A stretch of 64,000 nt of DNA from Bifidobacterium breve (GCA_945878865.1 CAMCUD010000021.1:1-64000), one strand, 5' to 3'. Positions 52,047 through 60,329 are shown, counted from the first letter of the stretch. Numbers and translations: made by a program. Notes: generated by a model not told the origin, from the sequence alone.

Positions 52047-52084
52047 GCCATCGGGTGCAGCCCGAGACCGCACCCCCAAGATCT
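52047..52084 (-). promoter_or_regulatory. Shared upstream block, RTX copy 1
   Basis: This minus-strand block, beginning AGATCTTGGGGGTGCGG and ending GATGGC, ends 30 bp before the ATG. A clearly related block with the same order and a one-base spacing difference precedes RTX copy 2 (56053-56092). The flanking DNA is not conserved, so a common promoter or regulator site is likely. Confidence 0.6.
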
Positions 52085-52107
52085 TCCCGGGCCACCCCTA
52101 AGACGTC

Positions 52108-53295
52108 ATGTCTCGCGTTGTTCGGGCGAGCCGTGGCGGGTACCGTTCGCCGCCGCCCGTGCTCCGTCTCACCACCATCGGAGCGTGCCTCTGCGCCCTC
52201 GCTGCGACCCCGCTGCTGCCCGGAACCGCGGGTGCGGCACCCCTGCCGGTCGTGGACTGCATCACGCCGAGCGGCACCGCCGACGGCGTCTGGCAGGTCT
52301 ACTTCGGCTACGTCAACACCGGTGGGCAGACGACCGTTGCGTTCGGAGACGACAACCAGATCGTGCCCGGGCTCGGCTTCCAGGGGCAACCGTCGGTCTT
52401 CAACGAGGGCTCCTACCTGCGGGTCCTGCGCGCGGTGTTCAACGCGAACGCGTTCACCGGCGTCTCCTGGGTGCTGGCGGGCTCGAGCGCGCAAGCGACC
52501 CTGGCCTCACCGCGCTGCCGCGCCGGGGCGACCGGCCCCGCGAGCGACGTGACGACGCAGAGCGCGACGCTGCACGGCCTCGTGGAGCCCGAGGGCGCCG
52601 ACACCGCGTACCTCTTCAACTACGGCACGACGATCGCCTACGGGAGCACGACGCCCGAGCGGCGCACGAGCGCGACGGCGCAGGTCGCCGAGCCGCTGAC
52701 CGGCCTGCTGCCCGGCACGACGTACCACTACCGCCTCGTCGCGAGTGGCTCGATGACGACGGTCGGGGAGGATCGGACCTTCACGACGCCGCCCGTGCCC
52801 GCGCCGCCCGCCACGACGACCGTGGTGCAGACGCAGACCGTCACCCAGCCGGTGTCGGCGCCCGCTGCCTCCTCGCCGCCGCCCGCCGGCGCGGCGGCTG
52901 CCCCCGTCCTCACCGATCTCGCGGTCATCCGGTCGCGTCCACGGGCCCGGGTGCGCCGCGGCGCCACCCTGACGCTGCGCTTCACCATCCTCAACCGCGG
53001 CCCGGCGACGGCGACGAACGCCGGGTTCGTCGACCGCCTCGGCGAGGGCCTGCGGCTGCGGTCGGCCCGCGGGCCGGCGGGCCGCTGCATGGGTCGGACG
53101 GTCGTGCGCTGCCCGCTCGGGACGCTCGCGGCGGGCCGGGCCGCGCGCGTCACCCTGCGGGTCCAGCTGATCCGCGCCGGCCGCCTGTCGGACACCGCGG
53201 TGGTGGCGGCCGATCAGCCTGACAGCCGGGTCGCCGACAACGCCGCGACCGGCACGCAGCGCGTCAGCCGCGCTCACCCTCGAGGAACGCGCTGA
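52108..53295 (+). CDS. Exported FN3- and DUF11-like protein
   Basis: 395 residues (ATG 52108). A GTG at 52159 in the same frame would start directly at a better signal peptide (LRLTTIGACLCALAATPLLP); neither has a clear ribosome site. Mature part: a beta-rich domain (about 45-145; VDCITPSGTADGVWQVYFGY, two Cys), an FN3-like repeat (about 150-235; ATLHGLVEPEGADTAYLFNY, GLLPGTTYHYRLVASG), a Thr/Pro/Ala linker and a DUF11/CARDB-like domain (RRGATLTLRFTILNRGPATA). A cell-surface protein of unknown function. Its end overlaps the convergent enoyl-CoA hydratase by 32 bp. Confidence 0.83.
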   Translation: MSRVVRASRGGYRSPPPVLRLTTIGACLCALAATPLLPGTAGAAPLPVVDCITPSGTADGVWQVYFGYVNTGGQTTVAFGDDNQIVPGLGFQGQPSVFNEGSYLRVLRAVFNANAFTGVSWVLAGSSAQATLASPRCRAGATGPASDVTTQSATLHGLVEPEGADTAYLFNYGTTIAYGSTTPERRTSATAQVAEPLTGLLPGTTYHYRLVASGSMTTVGEDRTFTTPPVPAPPATTTVVQTQTVTQPVSAPAASSPPPAGAAAAPVLTDLAVIRSRPRARVRRGATLTLRFTILNRGPATATNAGFVDRLGEGLRLRSARGPAGRCMGRTVVRCPLGTLAAGRAARVTLRVQLIRAGRLSDTAVVAADQPDSRVADNAATGTQRVSRAHPRGTR

Positions 53296-54142
53296 CGCTG
53301 CCGGCCTCGAGCCAGCGGACGAACCAGTCGGGCAGGTCGCTGCTGACCTTGTCGGGGAACGCCGGCTCGCGCTTCTCCAGAAACGCCATGACGCCCTCCT
53401 GGACGTCGGGCATCCGGCCGCGGGTGAAGATCCCGCGCGAGTCGATGACGTGCGCGGCCGCGGGGTCGGGCTCGCCGAGCATCCGCCAGAGCATCGCCCG
53501 CGTCATGGCGACGGACACGGGCGCGGTGCCGTCAGCCATCTCCCGCGCGAGCGCCCGCGCGGCGTCGACGACCTCCTCCTTCGGGTGCACGCTGCGCACA
53601 AGGCCGCCGGCGAGCGCCTCGTCGGGCCCGAACACGCGCCCGGTCAGCATCCACTCGGCGGCCTGCGAGACGCCGACGATCCGCGGCAGGAACCAGCTCG
53701 AGCAGGCCTCGGGCACGATGCCGCGCCGGACGAAGACGAAGCCGAGCTTCGCGCCCTCGGCGACGAACCGCACGTCCATGGCGAGCGTCATCGTCAGCCC
53801 GACGCCGACGGCGGACCCGTTGATGGCGCCGATCACCGGCTTCGGGCTCGCGAAGATCCGGCGGGTCAGCAGCCCGCCGCCGTCCTCGTAATCGGCCATC
53901 GCGAGGTCGTCGCCCGCCGAGAACGCAGCGCCGCCCTCGGAGAGGTCCGCGCCGGCGCAGTACGCGCGGCCGCGGCCGGTGAAGATGATCACGCGCACGT
54001 CGTCGTCGGCGTCCGCGCGGTCGAGCGCGTCGATGAGCTCCTCGTGCATGCGCATCGTGTAGGCGTTCATCTGCTCGGGGCGGTCGAGGGTGATCGTGGC
54101 GATCCCGTCCTCGACCTCGTAGGCGATCTGCTCGTAGGTCAC
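53264..54142 (-). CDS. Enoyl-CoA hydratase/isomerase family protein
   Basis: 292 residues from GTG 54142 (VTYEQIAYEVEDGIATITLD); an ATG at 54175 would add 11 residues. Crotonase motifs: the oxyanion-hole strands AYCAGADLSEGG (about 61-72) and VIGAINGSAVGVGLTMTLAM (about 102-121), and EACSSWFLPRIVGVSQAAEW (about 145-164), which holds a Glu at the catalytic position. It probably hydrates or isomerises an enoyl-CoA in fatty-acid or aromatic catabolism. Divergent from the small Cys/His gene. Confidence 0.93.
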   Translation of the reverse strand: MTYEQIAYEVEDGIATITLDRPEQMNAYTMRMHEELIDALDRADADDDVRVIIFTGRGRAYCAGADLSEGGAAFSAGDDLAMADYEDGGGLLTRRIFASPKPVIGAINGSAVGVGLTMTLAMDVRFVAEGAKLGFVFVRRGIVPEACSSWFLPRIVGVSQAAEWMLTGRVFGPDEALAGGLVRSVHPKEEVVDAARALAREMADGTAPVSVAMTRAMLWRMLGEPDPAAAHVIDSRGIFTRGRMPDVQEGVMAFLEKREPAFPDKVSSDLPDWFVRWLEAGSVSAFLEGERG

Positions 54143-54237
54143 GCGCGCGACGCTACCTGGCCCGCGCGTCGACATGCGTGGGATTTTCCCTGCACAACGT
54201 TCAGTTCGGGTGTGGCCGGACCGACTACTCGGGAGCG

Positions 54238-54516
54238 ATGTACGTGCCCGCCGACGTCACCACGAAGCGCATCCAGCGCGGCGACTTCTACGAGGACTGC
54301 CATTACCACCCGATGCTCTGCCTGTCGGCGGATGGCGACAAGCTCGTCGGGGTGTCGCTCATCACGGGCGGCGTGGGGGTGTGCAGCGAGCACGACTGCG
54401 CGGCGGTGCCGATGACCTCCGAGGAGGCCGCCGACCGCCGCGAGCACTGGGACGAGTACGCCGAGGACCTCGTGGATCGCCCGGAGGCGATCCACTGGGA
54501 GTCCATCGACGACTGA
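54238..54516 (+). CDS. Small Cys/His protein, unknown function
   Basis: 92 residues from ATG 54238 (MYVPADVTTKRIQRGDFYED); a GTG at 54178 would add 20 residues, but the DNA there is AT-richer and looks like a promoter. CHYHPMLC (about 21-28) and CSEHDC (about 46-51) form a possible metal site of two Cys and two His. The end DEYAEDLVDRPEAIHWESID is acidic. I know no family name. It ends 2 bp before the convergent RTX copy 2. Confidence 0.7.
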   Translation: MYVPADVTTKRIQRGDFYEDCHYHPMLCLSADGDKLVGVSLITGGVGVCSEHDCAAVPMTSEEAADRREHWDEYAEDLVDRPEAIHWESIDD

Positions 54517-54518
54517 GC

Positions 54519-56021
54519 TCAGCGCTTCAGCGTCACCTGCTGCGACGAGCTGAGGGCCTTGCCCTTGGCGGGCGTGAAGCTGGCGCGAAGCGTGAGGCTC
54601 GCGCTCTTGGCCCTGCGCAGCACGCGCTTGCCGGCCTTGGTGAAGCGCACCTTCACGGCGACCTTCTTCGCGGCGTTCGTGGTCGTGCTGCCCTTGGCGA
54701 CGGTCTTGCCCTTCATCGTCGCGACGACCGTCACCTTGCCCTTGCCAGGCGTGGTCACGCTCACGGTGAACCCGGACTTCAGCGCCTTGCCGAGCTTCGT
54801 GGCCTTCAGCGCGGCGGGCAGCCCGCTGACCCCGGCGTTCGCGCCGGTCGGGCCACCGCTGCCCGTGGGCTGGGCGGCGCCGTTCTTCACCACGTTCTCG
54901 CAGGTCGCCGAGACCACGTCGGCCGCGTCGACGTACGCGGTGTCGGTCCCGATGCCGCAGTCGATCTGGTCGACCTCGCCGTCCTGCGCGTAGATCGTGT
55001 CGTTGCCGTAGGGCATGCGGCACTGGATCCAGTTGCACGCGCTGCTGGCGACGTCGCCGTTGATGACGTCGCGGCCGGGCCCGCCGGTGACGGTGTCGTT
55101 GCCGTACCCGCCGACGAGCTGGTCGTTGCCCGCGCCGCCCTCGACGGTGTCGTCGTAGTCGAACGCGCTGAGCTTGTCGTCGCCGCCGTTGCCGACGAGC
55201 TTGGTCGGCCCGTTGTCGGTGTTGAACACCGTGAACTCCTCGGCGCCGTCACCGCCGACGAGTGTGGCGGGCGCGTTGAGGTAGATCTTCTCGAGGCCCG
55301 TGACGTTGTCGCCCTCGCCTGGGCGGCCGTCGTTGGCGGCGCCGTCGAGGCTCACGCCGATCGGCGGCTGGTAGCTGCCCGACTCGACCATCCAGTCGCC
55401 GTCGGTCTGGTCGTAGCCTGCGCCGCCGTCGATGACGTCCGCGCCGGTGGAGCGGTGGTCGTCGCCGCGGAGCTTGTCGTTGCCGCCCTCGCCGTAGAGC
55501 TGGTCGTTGCCGCCGACGCCCTCGAGCTCATCGTCGCCGTCGCCGGCGCGCAGGACGTCGTCGCCCCCGCCGCCGTAGAGCTTGTCGTTGCCGGGGCCGC
55601 CGAGGAGCGTCTCGGGACGGTTGCCGTACAGGTCGCCCTTCAGCCAGTCGTCGCCGGAGCCGCCGTCGGCGGTCACCGCGACGTTCGCCGGGATGTCGCC
55701 GTCGATGTTCACCGCGTCGTTGCCGTCGGCGGTCTCGACGCGGATCGCGGACGGCATCGGGCCGGTCACCCAGGCGTGGTACTCGCTGTCGTACGTGCAG
55801 CTGCCGTCGGTCAGGACCTTGCCGATGTCCATGACGGCGAGCATGCCGGGCTTGTCGTCGTGCGGGCCGATGATGACGTTGTTGGCCTCGCCGGGGGCGG
55901 CCCTGACGACGAGCACACCCCCTTCCATGGTCGCGGTGCTCGCTTGAGCGGTCGCGGCCCCCGTCGCGCCGAGGGCGCAGGCGGCGAGCACGATGGTGGA
56001 GATGCGGCGGGAGGTGGTCAT
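54519..56021 (-). CDS. RTX-type calcium-binding exported protein, copy 2
   Basis: 500 residues, exactly the length of copy 1, from ATG 56021. Signal peptide (RRISTIVLAACALGATGAAT, end near AQAS). RTX units (GGPGNDKLYGGGGDDVLRAG, GNDQLYGEGGNDKLRGDD, GGYGNDTVTGGPGRDVINGD), the shared block AGYDQTDGDWMVESG, and a C-terminal basic domain with FTVSVTTPGKGKVTVVATMK. The two paralogues are highly similar from the first repeat to the end but differ in the N-terminal domain (this one carries KVLTDGSCTYDSEYHAWVTG). No partner for type I export. Probably a Ca-dependent surface protein. Confidence 0.92.
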   Translation of the reverse strand: MTTSRRISTIVLAACALGATGAATAQASTATMEGGVLVVRAAPGEANNVIIGPHDDKPGMLAVMDIGKVLTDGSCTYDSEYHAWVTGPMPSAIRVETADGNDAVNIDGDIPANVAVTADGGSGDDWLKGDLYGNRPETLLGGPGNDKLYGGGGDDVLRAGDGDDELEGVGGNDQLYGEGGNDKLRGDDHRSTGADVIDGGAGYDQTDGDWMVESGSYQPPIGVSLDGAANDGRPGEGDNVTGLEKIYLNAPATLVGGDGAEEFTVFNTDNGPTKLVGNGGDDKLSAFDYDDTVEGGAGNDQLVGGYGNDTVTGGPGRDVINGDVASSACNWIQCRMPYGNDTIYAQDGEVDQIDCGIGTDTAYVDAADVVSATCENVVKNGAAQPTGSGGPTGANAGVSGLPAALKATKLGKALKSGFTVSVTTPGKGKVTVVATMKGKTVAKGSTTTNAAKKVAVKVRFTKAGKRVLRRAKSASLTLRASFTPAKGKALSSSQQVTLKR

Positions 56022-56052
56022 GGGCCGCACCTTCGCGTCGGCCCTCGGCCCT

Positions 56053-56092
56053 GCCATCAGGACCACCCCGAAACCTGCACCCCAAAGATCTA
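56053..56092 (-). promoter_or_regulatory. Shared upstream block, RTX copy 2
   Basis: The counterpart of 52047-52084, reading AGATCTTTGGGGTGCAG and ending GATGGC 31 bp before the ATG on the minus strand. Similarity between the two is limited to this block of about 38 bases. Confidence 0.6.
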
Positions 56093-56242
56093 GGAGCGCC
56101 GGCGCACGGGTCGCCGCCGCCGGGGGTACGACAGGCGCTCGGGCAGGCACCAGTGCACCGACTGGACCCCGGCCGGGCACGCGGGGAGCTCCCGCGGCCC
56201 GAACCAGGCGCGCCGGCGCGGGGCTGCGCGCCGGCGCCGCAT
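56090..56242 (-). CDS. Very short arginine-rich protein coupled to the protease gene
   Basis: 50 residues, from ATG 56240-56242, which overlaps the protease stop as TGATG. The ends are basic (MRRRRAAPRRRAWFGPRE and YPRRRRPVRRRS) and the middle reads LPACPAGVQSVHWCLPERLS with two Cys. Coupled start and a non-random middle argue for expression, the low complexity argues against. Function unknown; a DNA-, RNA- or membrane-binding peptide could be imagined. Confidence 0.35.
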   Translation of the reverse strand: MRRRRAAPRRRAWFGPRELPACPAGVQSVHWCLPERLSYPRRRRPVRRRS

Positions 56243-57183
56243 CACGCGCCCGCCCCGAAGGGGATGGCGTCCTGCTGCTGGGGCTCCTCGTAGGGCGAGC
56301 CGCCGTACGGGTCGGCCTGGCCGCCGTACGGGTCGACCTGCTGCTGCTCCTGGCCGTACGGGTCAGCTTGCTGCTGGCCGTAGGGGTCGACCTGCTGCTG
56401 CTCGGGCTGCTGCTGCTCCTGCTGCGCCGAGCCCTGCCCGTTCTTCGCCGCGTCGAGGAACTGCTTGACGGTGTCGGCCGAGATCGCGAACCCGACGCCG
56501 GTGCTGCCGCCGGACTGCGAGGCGATCTGCGAGTTCACGCCGATGACCTGGCCGTCCTCGTCGAGGAGCGGGCCGCCCGAGTTGCCCGGGTTGATCGCGG
56601 CGTCCGTCTGGATCGCGCCCGTGATCGTCGAGCCGTCCGGCGCCTGGATGTCCCGGTTGAGCGCCGAGACGATGCCGGTCGTCAGCGTCTGGTCGAGGCC
56701 GAAGGGGCTGCCGACCGCGAAGACGTTGTCGCCGACGTTTGCGCCGTCGGCGAGCTTCAGCGGCGTCAGGCCGGTCTGGTCGACCTTGATGAGCGCGAGG
56801 TCGTGCGACGGGTCCGTCGCGATGACCTGGGCGGACTGGAGCTTGCCGTCGGTGCCGAGCTTGACGCCGATCTGCGTCGCGCCGTCGACGACGTGCTCGT
56901 TGGTCACGATGAGCCCGTCGTCGGAGACGACGAAGCCCGAGCCGGCGCCCTGCCCCTGCTGGGTGGCGACGGCGATGTAGGCGACCGAGTTCTTCGCGCC
57001 GTCGTAGACGGTCCGCGCGGTCGTGTTGTCGGACACGCTCTTGGCGATGCCCGTCTGCGCCGACGAGGCGGCGCTGCTCTTGCTGGGGGTGGTGGAGGGC
57101 GACAGGGCGTCGAACGCCACTGCGCCGCCCGCGGCCGCAGCAGCGGCCACGGCGACGGTCGCCAGTGCGGTCTTCGGATGCAT
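56242..57183 (-). CDS. HtrA-like trypsin-fold serine protease without PDZ domain
   Basis: 313 residues from ATG 57183. N-terminal hydrophobic anchor or signal (ALATVAVAAAAAAGGAVAFD). Catalytic triad of the chymotrypsin fold: His in IVTNEHVVDG (about 95-104), Asp in DPSHDLALIKV (about 125-135) and Ser in INPGNSGGPLLDEDG (about 196-210). The usual PDZ domain is replaced by a tail of about 60 residues with a repeated QQVDPYG/QADPYGG pattern rich in Gln. An extracellular quality-control protease with an unstructured tail is inferred. Divergent from the epimerase gene. Confidence 0.93.
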   Translation of the reverse strand: MHPKTALATVAVAAAAAAGGAVAFDALSPSTTPSKSSAASSAQTGIAKSVSDNTTARTVYDGAKNSVAYIAVATQQGQGAGSGFVVSDDGLIVTNEHVVDGATQIGVKLGTDGKLQSAQVIATDPSHDLALIKVDQTGLTPLKLADGANVGDNVFAVGSPFGLDQTLTTGIVSALNRDIQAPDGSTITGAIQTDAAINPGNSGGPLLDEDGQVIGVNSQIASQSGGSTGVGFAISADTVKQFLDAAKNGQGSAQQEQQQPEQQQVDPYGQQQADPYGQEQQQVDPYGGQADPYGGSPYEEPQQQDAIPFGAGA

Positions 57184-57235
57184 GACGACCACTGTGGGGC
57201 GGCTCGCTGGGCCTGGCCTAACGCTTCTCCAAGTT

Positions 57236-57259
57236 CTCGCTAAGCGCGGGGATAGCGAG
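57236..57259. promoter_or_regulatory. Inverted repeat CTCGCTA-N10-TAGCGAG
   Basis: Perfect 7-bp arms in the 105-bp divergent gap between the protease start (57183) and the epimerase start (57289). Could be an operator of either gene. Nothing else is visible in the gap. Confidence 0.4.
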
Positions 57260-57288
57260 AGATAAAGGCGCGGGATACGCTGCCCTGC

Positions 57289-58278
57289 GTGAGCGATGCG
57301 GTCATCCGGCGCGCCTTCGTCACCGGCGGCTCGGGCTTCGTCGGCGGCGCCCTGATCCGGCGGCTCGTCGCCGACGGGGTCGAGGTCCGCGCGCTCGCGA
57401 GGTCCGCGCACGCCGTCGAGACCGTCACGGGGTCGGGCGCGGTGGCCGTCCGCGGCGACCTCGAGGACCGCAGCGCTCTGCGCTCAGGCGCGGAGGGCTC
57501 CGACGTCGTCTTCCACGCCGCCGCGAAGGTCGAGGACTTCGGCGATCCCGACGCATTCCACCGCGTCAACGTCGAGGGGACGCGCAACGCCGTCGACGCC
57601 GCGCGGGCGGCCGGCGCCCCGCGCTTCGTGCACGTCGGGACGGAAGCCGCGCTCATGGCGGGCACGCCGCTGCGCGGGGTCGACGAGACGGCGCCGCTGC
57701 GGCCAGACTCGCCCGTCCTCTACAGCCGGACGAAGGCCCAGGCCGAGGCGATCGTCGTCCGCTCAGCCGTGCCGGACGTGTTCGTGACGGTGTCGATCCG
57801 CCCGCGCTTCGTCTGGGGGCCGGGGGACACGACCGTGCTGCCCCAGTTCGCCGACGCGGTGCGCGCGGGACAGTTCGCGTGGGTCGCCGGTGGGCGCCAC
57901 CTGACGGACACCACCCACGTGGACAACGTCGTCGAGGGGCTGCTCCTCGGCGCGCGGCGCGGCGCCGCCGGGCGCGCGTACTTCGTGACCGACGGGCCGC
58001 CGGTGGAGTTCCGCGCGTTCGTCACCGCCCTGCTGCGCACGCAGGGGCTCGAACCGCCCGATCGCAGCATCCCGCAGCCGGTCGCGACGGCCGCGGCGAT
58101 CGGCGGCGAGGCCGCGTGGCGGCTGCTTCGCCGCCCTGGAGCGCCGCCGCTCACGCGCTTCGCGCTCTGGGCGATGAGTCAGGAGTGCACACTGGACACC
58201 TCGCGGGCCCGCGAGGAGCTGGGGTACGTCCCGGTGATCACGCGCGAGGACGGTCTCGTGCAGCTCTCACCGGCCTGA
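57289..58278 (+). CDS. NAD(P)-dependent epimerase/dehydratase family protein
   Basis: 329 residues from GTG 57289. Rossmann loop VTGGSGFVGGALI (about 10-22), HAAAKVEDFGDPDAFHRVNV (about 74-93), catalytic YSRTK (about 144-148), and the C-terminal region with RFVWGPGDTTVLPQF (about 163-177). Extended SDR family with sterol/3-beta-HSD-like flavour (THVDNVVEGLLLGAR). It may act on a sugar nucleotide or a hydroxy-lipid, which I cannot tell apart here. It is divergent from the protease. Confidence 0.9.
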   Translation: MSDAVIRRAFVTGGSGFVGGALIRRLVADGVEVRALARSAHAVETVTGSGAVAVRGDLEDRSALRSGAEGSDVVFHAAAKVEDFGDPDAFHRVNVEGTRNAVDAARAAGAPRFVHVGTEAALMAGTPLRGVDETAPLRPDSPVLYSRTKAQAEAIVVRSAVPDVFVTVSIRPRFVWGPGDTTVLPQFADAVRAGQFAWVAGGRHLTDTTHVDNVVEGLLLGARRGAAGRAYFVTDGPPVEFRAFVTALLRTQGLEPPDRSIPQPVATAAAIGGEAAWRLLRRPGAPPLTRFALWAMSQECTLDTSRAREELGYVPVITREDGLVQLSPA

Positions 58279-58302
58279 TTGGCGGGCGCGCCCGACGCCG
58301 TT

Positions 58303-58318
58303 CTCGGGTTAACCCGAG
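58303..58318. promoter_or_regulatory. 16-bp palindrome CTCGGGTTAACCCGAG
   Basis: A perfect 16-bp palindrome, 35 bp before the ATG at 58354 and 24 bp after the stop at 58278. It shares its centre GGGTTAACCC with the element at 30933-30942. An operator or a terminator stem are both possible. Confidence 0.45.
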
Positions 58319-58353
58319 GGAACGGTCTTCTTCCCGGTGCGACGGTGGTGGGC

Positions 58354-60261
58354 ATGACCCGCGCGCTTCGTCTTGCACTCCTGCTCGTCTGCTTCGTGCT
58401 GCCCGCCTCCCCTGCCGCCGCCGCGACCTTCACGGTCGCCACCACCGGCGACGGCCAGGACACCGATCCGGGCAATGGGCTGTGCGCGACGGGCGGCGGC
58501 GCGTGCACCCTCCGCGCCGCGCTGCAGGAGGCGGCGGGGCTGGCCGGGGCGGACACCGTCACGGTGCCGAGCGGCACGTACGCGCTGGATGCCGCCCTCG
58601 GCGAGCTCGTGGCCGACTCCACAGTCACGGTGGACGGCGCCGGTGCGCGCACCACCATCGTGCAGGCGGGGGCGAACCGCCGCGTCCTGCAGGCAACGGG
58701 CAACCTCACGCTGCGCGGCGTCACCGTCACGGGCGGGACGCCGACAGGCACGAGCGTGCTGCGCGGCGGCGGCATCCTCGTCAGCGCCGGCGACGTCACG
58801 CTCGAGCGCGTCACGGTGCGCAACAACACCGCCGCGTCGGAGACCCACGCCAACGGCGGCGGTGTGGCGTCCTCGGGGGGCAGCCTGACCATCCTCGACT
58901 CGACGATCTCCGACAACCTGGCGATCGGCCGGGTCGGCGGCTCTTCCGGCGGCTCGGGGACCGGCGGCGGCGTCTACGCCGGCGCGCCGACGACGATCCG
59001 TCGGTCGACGATCTCGGGCAACGTCGCGCAGAACGTCGGCGCGGGCCAGTTCGCCTCCGGTGGCGGTGTCGCCGTGGGAGCGAATGTGACCCTCGATCAC
59101 GTCAGTGTCGTCGGGAACTCCGCGACGACCTTCGGCGGGTCGAGCGGCTTTCGCCAGGGCGGCAACGTCTACGCCTCCAACGGGACGACGCTGACGATCG
59201 GCGGCTCGATCCTCGCCAACGGCCAGGCCAGCCAGGGCCCGAACTGTTACGCGTCGGGCACGGTCACGGAGTCCGCGCGCAACCTCGCCGACAACACCGA
59301 CTGCCTCGGAGCGGGCAGCCTGCGCAACACGAACCCCAAGCTCGGCGCGCTCGTCGACAACGGCGGGGGCACGGACACCCGCCGGCCCGCCGCCGACTCG
59401 CCCGCGCTGAACGCCGCGACGACCTGCGGCGCGCGCTCGGCCGACCAGCGTGGCAACGCGCTGAAGGCCGGCGGCTCGTGCGACCTCGGTGCCGTGGAGC
59501 TCGGGGCCGACCGCGCGGTCACGGTGCAGGCGTCGAAGACGGCGGCGGCCGCGGGCGAGGACGTCACCGTCATCGCGACGCTGACGAACGCCGGCGCCGA
59601 CGAGGCGGCCGAGACGCTCACCCTGGAGCTGCCCGCCGGGGCAGTCGCGACGGCCGCCACGACCACTGCGGGGACCTGCGTCACCGGCGCGACGGTGACC
59701 TGCACGCCCGGGACGCTCGGCCGCAACGCGGGGGCGACGATCATCGCAACGGTCCGTGCGACCGGCGACGCGATGACGATCACCGCGCGGCGCGGCGGCG
59801 CGCTGCCCGACCAGGTGGCGGCCAACGACGCGGCGAGCGTCGCGATCGCCGGCCTGGGCACGTCCGCGGGCCCGACCCCGGGCGGCGGCAATGGGGGCGG
59901 CGGGCCGGACACCGGCACGGGCGGCGGCAGCACGATCGCGAAGGACGTCGCCGCCCCGGCGCTCACGGGCCTGAAGCTCGTCGGCCGGGCGAGCGTGCGC
60001 CGCGGCGCGAAACTGCGCTTCACCCTCTCCGAGGCCGCGACGGTGCGCATCACCGCCGAGCGCAAGGTCCGCGTCCGGGGCAAGACGCGCTACGTCAAGC
60101 TCGCGACGACGACGGCGAAGGGCCGGCGCGGCACGAACACCGTGACGATCCCCAAGCAGGTGTTGAAGACCGGAAGCGTGCGGTTCACCGCCGTGGCGAC
60201 CGACGCCGCGGGCAACCGTTCGACGCCGCGGCCGCTGGGCGCGAAGATCCGTCGCCGCTGA
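58354..60261 (+). CDS. Exported CSLREA/beta-helix protein with DUF11 and basic C-terminal domain
   Basis: 635 residues from ATG 58354 with a signal peptide (MTRALRLALLLVCFVLPASP, end near AAA-TF). A CSLREA-like start (TFTVATTGDGQDTDPGNG, CTLRAALQEAAG with paired Cys) leads into a parallel beta-helix (about 80-330; LTLRGVTVTGGT, LTILDSTISDNL, TIRRSTISGNVA). A DUF11-like domain (about 390-500; VTVIATLTNAGADEAAETLT) and a Gly-rich linker precede a basic domain (VRRGAKLRFTLSEAATVRIT, RKVRVRGKTRYVK). It is likely a surface adhesin or polysaccharide-binding protein, without visible lyase residues. Confidence 0.88.
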   Translation: MTRALRLALLLVCFVLPASPAAAATFTVATTGDGQDTDPGNGLCATGGGACTLRAALQEAAGLAGADTVTVPSGTYALDAALGELVADSTVTVDGAGARTTIVQAGANRRVLQATGNLTLRGVTVTGGTPTGTSVLRGGGILVSAGDVTLERVTVRNNTAASETHANGGGVASSGGSLTILDSTISDNLAIGRVGGSSGGSGTGGGVYAGAPTTIRRSTISGNVAQNVGAGQFASGGGVAVGANVTLDHVSVVGNSATTFGGSSGFRQGGNVYASNGTTLTIGGSILANGQASQGPNCYASGTVTESARNLADNTDCLGAGSLRNTNPKLGALVDNGGGTDTRRPAADSPALNAATTCGARSADQRGNALKAGGSCDLGAVELGADRAVTVQASKTAAAAGEDVTVIATLTNAGADEAAETLTLELPAGAVATAATTTAGTCVTGATVTCTPGTLGRNAGATIIATVRATGDAMTITARRGGALPDQVAANDAASVAIAGLGTSAGPTPGGGNGGGGPDTGTGGGSTIAKDVAAPALTGLKLVGRASVRRGAKLRFTLSEAATVRITAERKVRVRGKTRYVKLATTTAKGRRGTNTVTIPKQVLKTGSVRFTAVATDAAGNRSTPRPLGAKIRRR

Positions 60262-60302
60262 TCGCCCGCAGCTCGGGCGGGCGAACTACCGAGGAACGGT
60301 GT

Positions 60303-60329
60303 GGCGCGCGCCGGATGACGGCGCGCGCC
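60303..60329. promoter_or_regulatory. Hairpin upstream of the YWTD gene
   Basis: Arms GGCGCGCGCC at 60303-60312 and 60320-60329 with a 7-nt loop, 24 bp before the start at 60354. GGAG lies just after it. It could terminate the preceding gene or fold in the leader. Confidence 0.4.

Noticed and set aside
44646-53222. A plus-strand open frame of about 2858 codons across several minus-strand genes
   Set aside because: It lies antisense to genes with clear domains (DUF2126, BNR-like, RTX). Composition is Arg/Ala/Asp/Gly-rich nonsense typical of the antisense frame of GC-rich genes, with no recognisable domain until the real gene beginning near 52108 in another frame.
50514-56021. A type I secretion locus around the RTX genes
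   Set aside because: No ABC exporter, HlyD-like or TolC-like gene is adjacent, and both proteins begin with Sec signal peptides.
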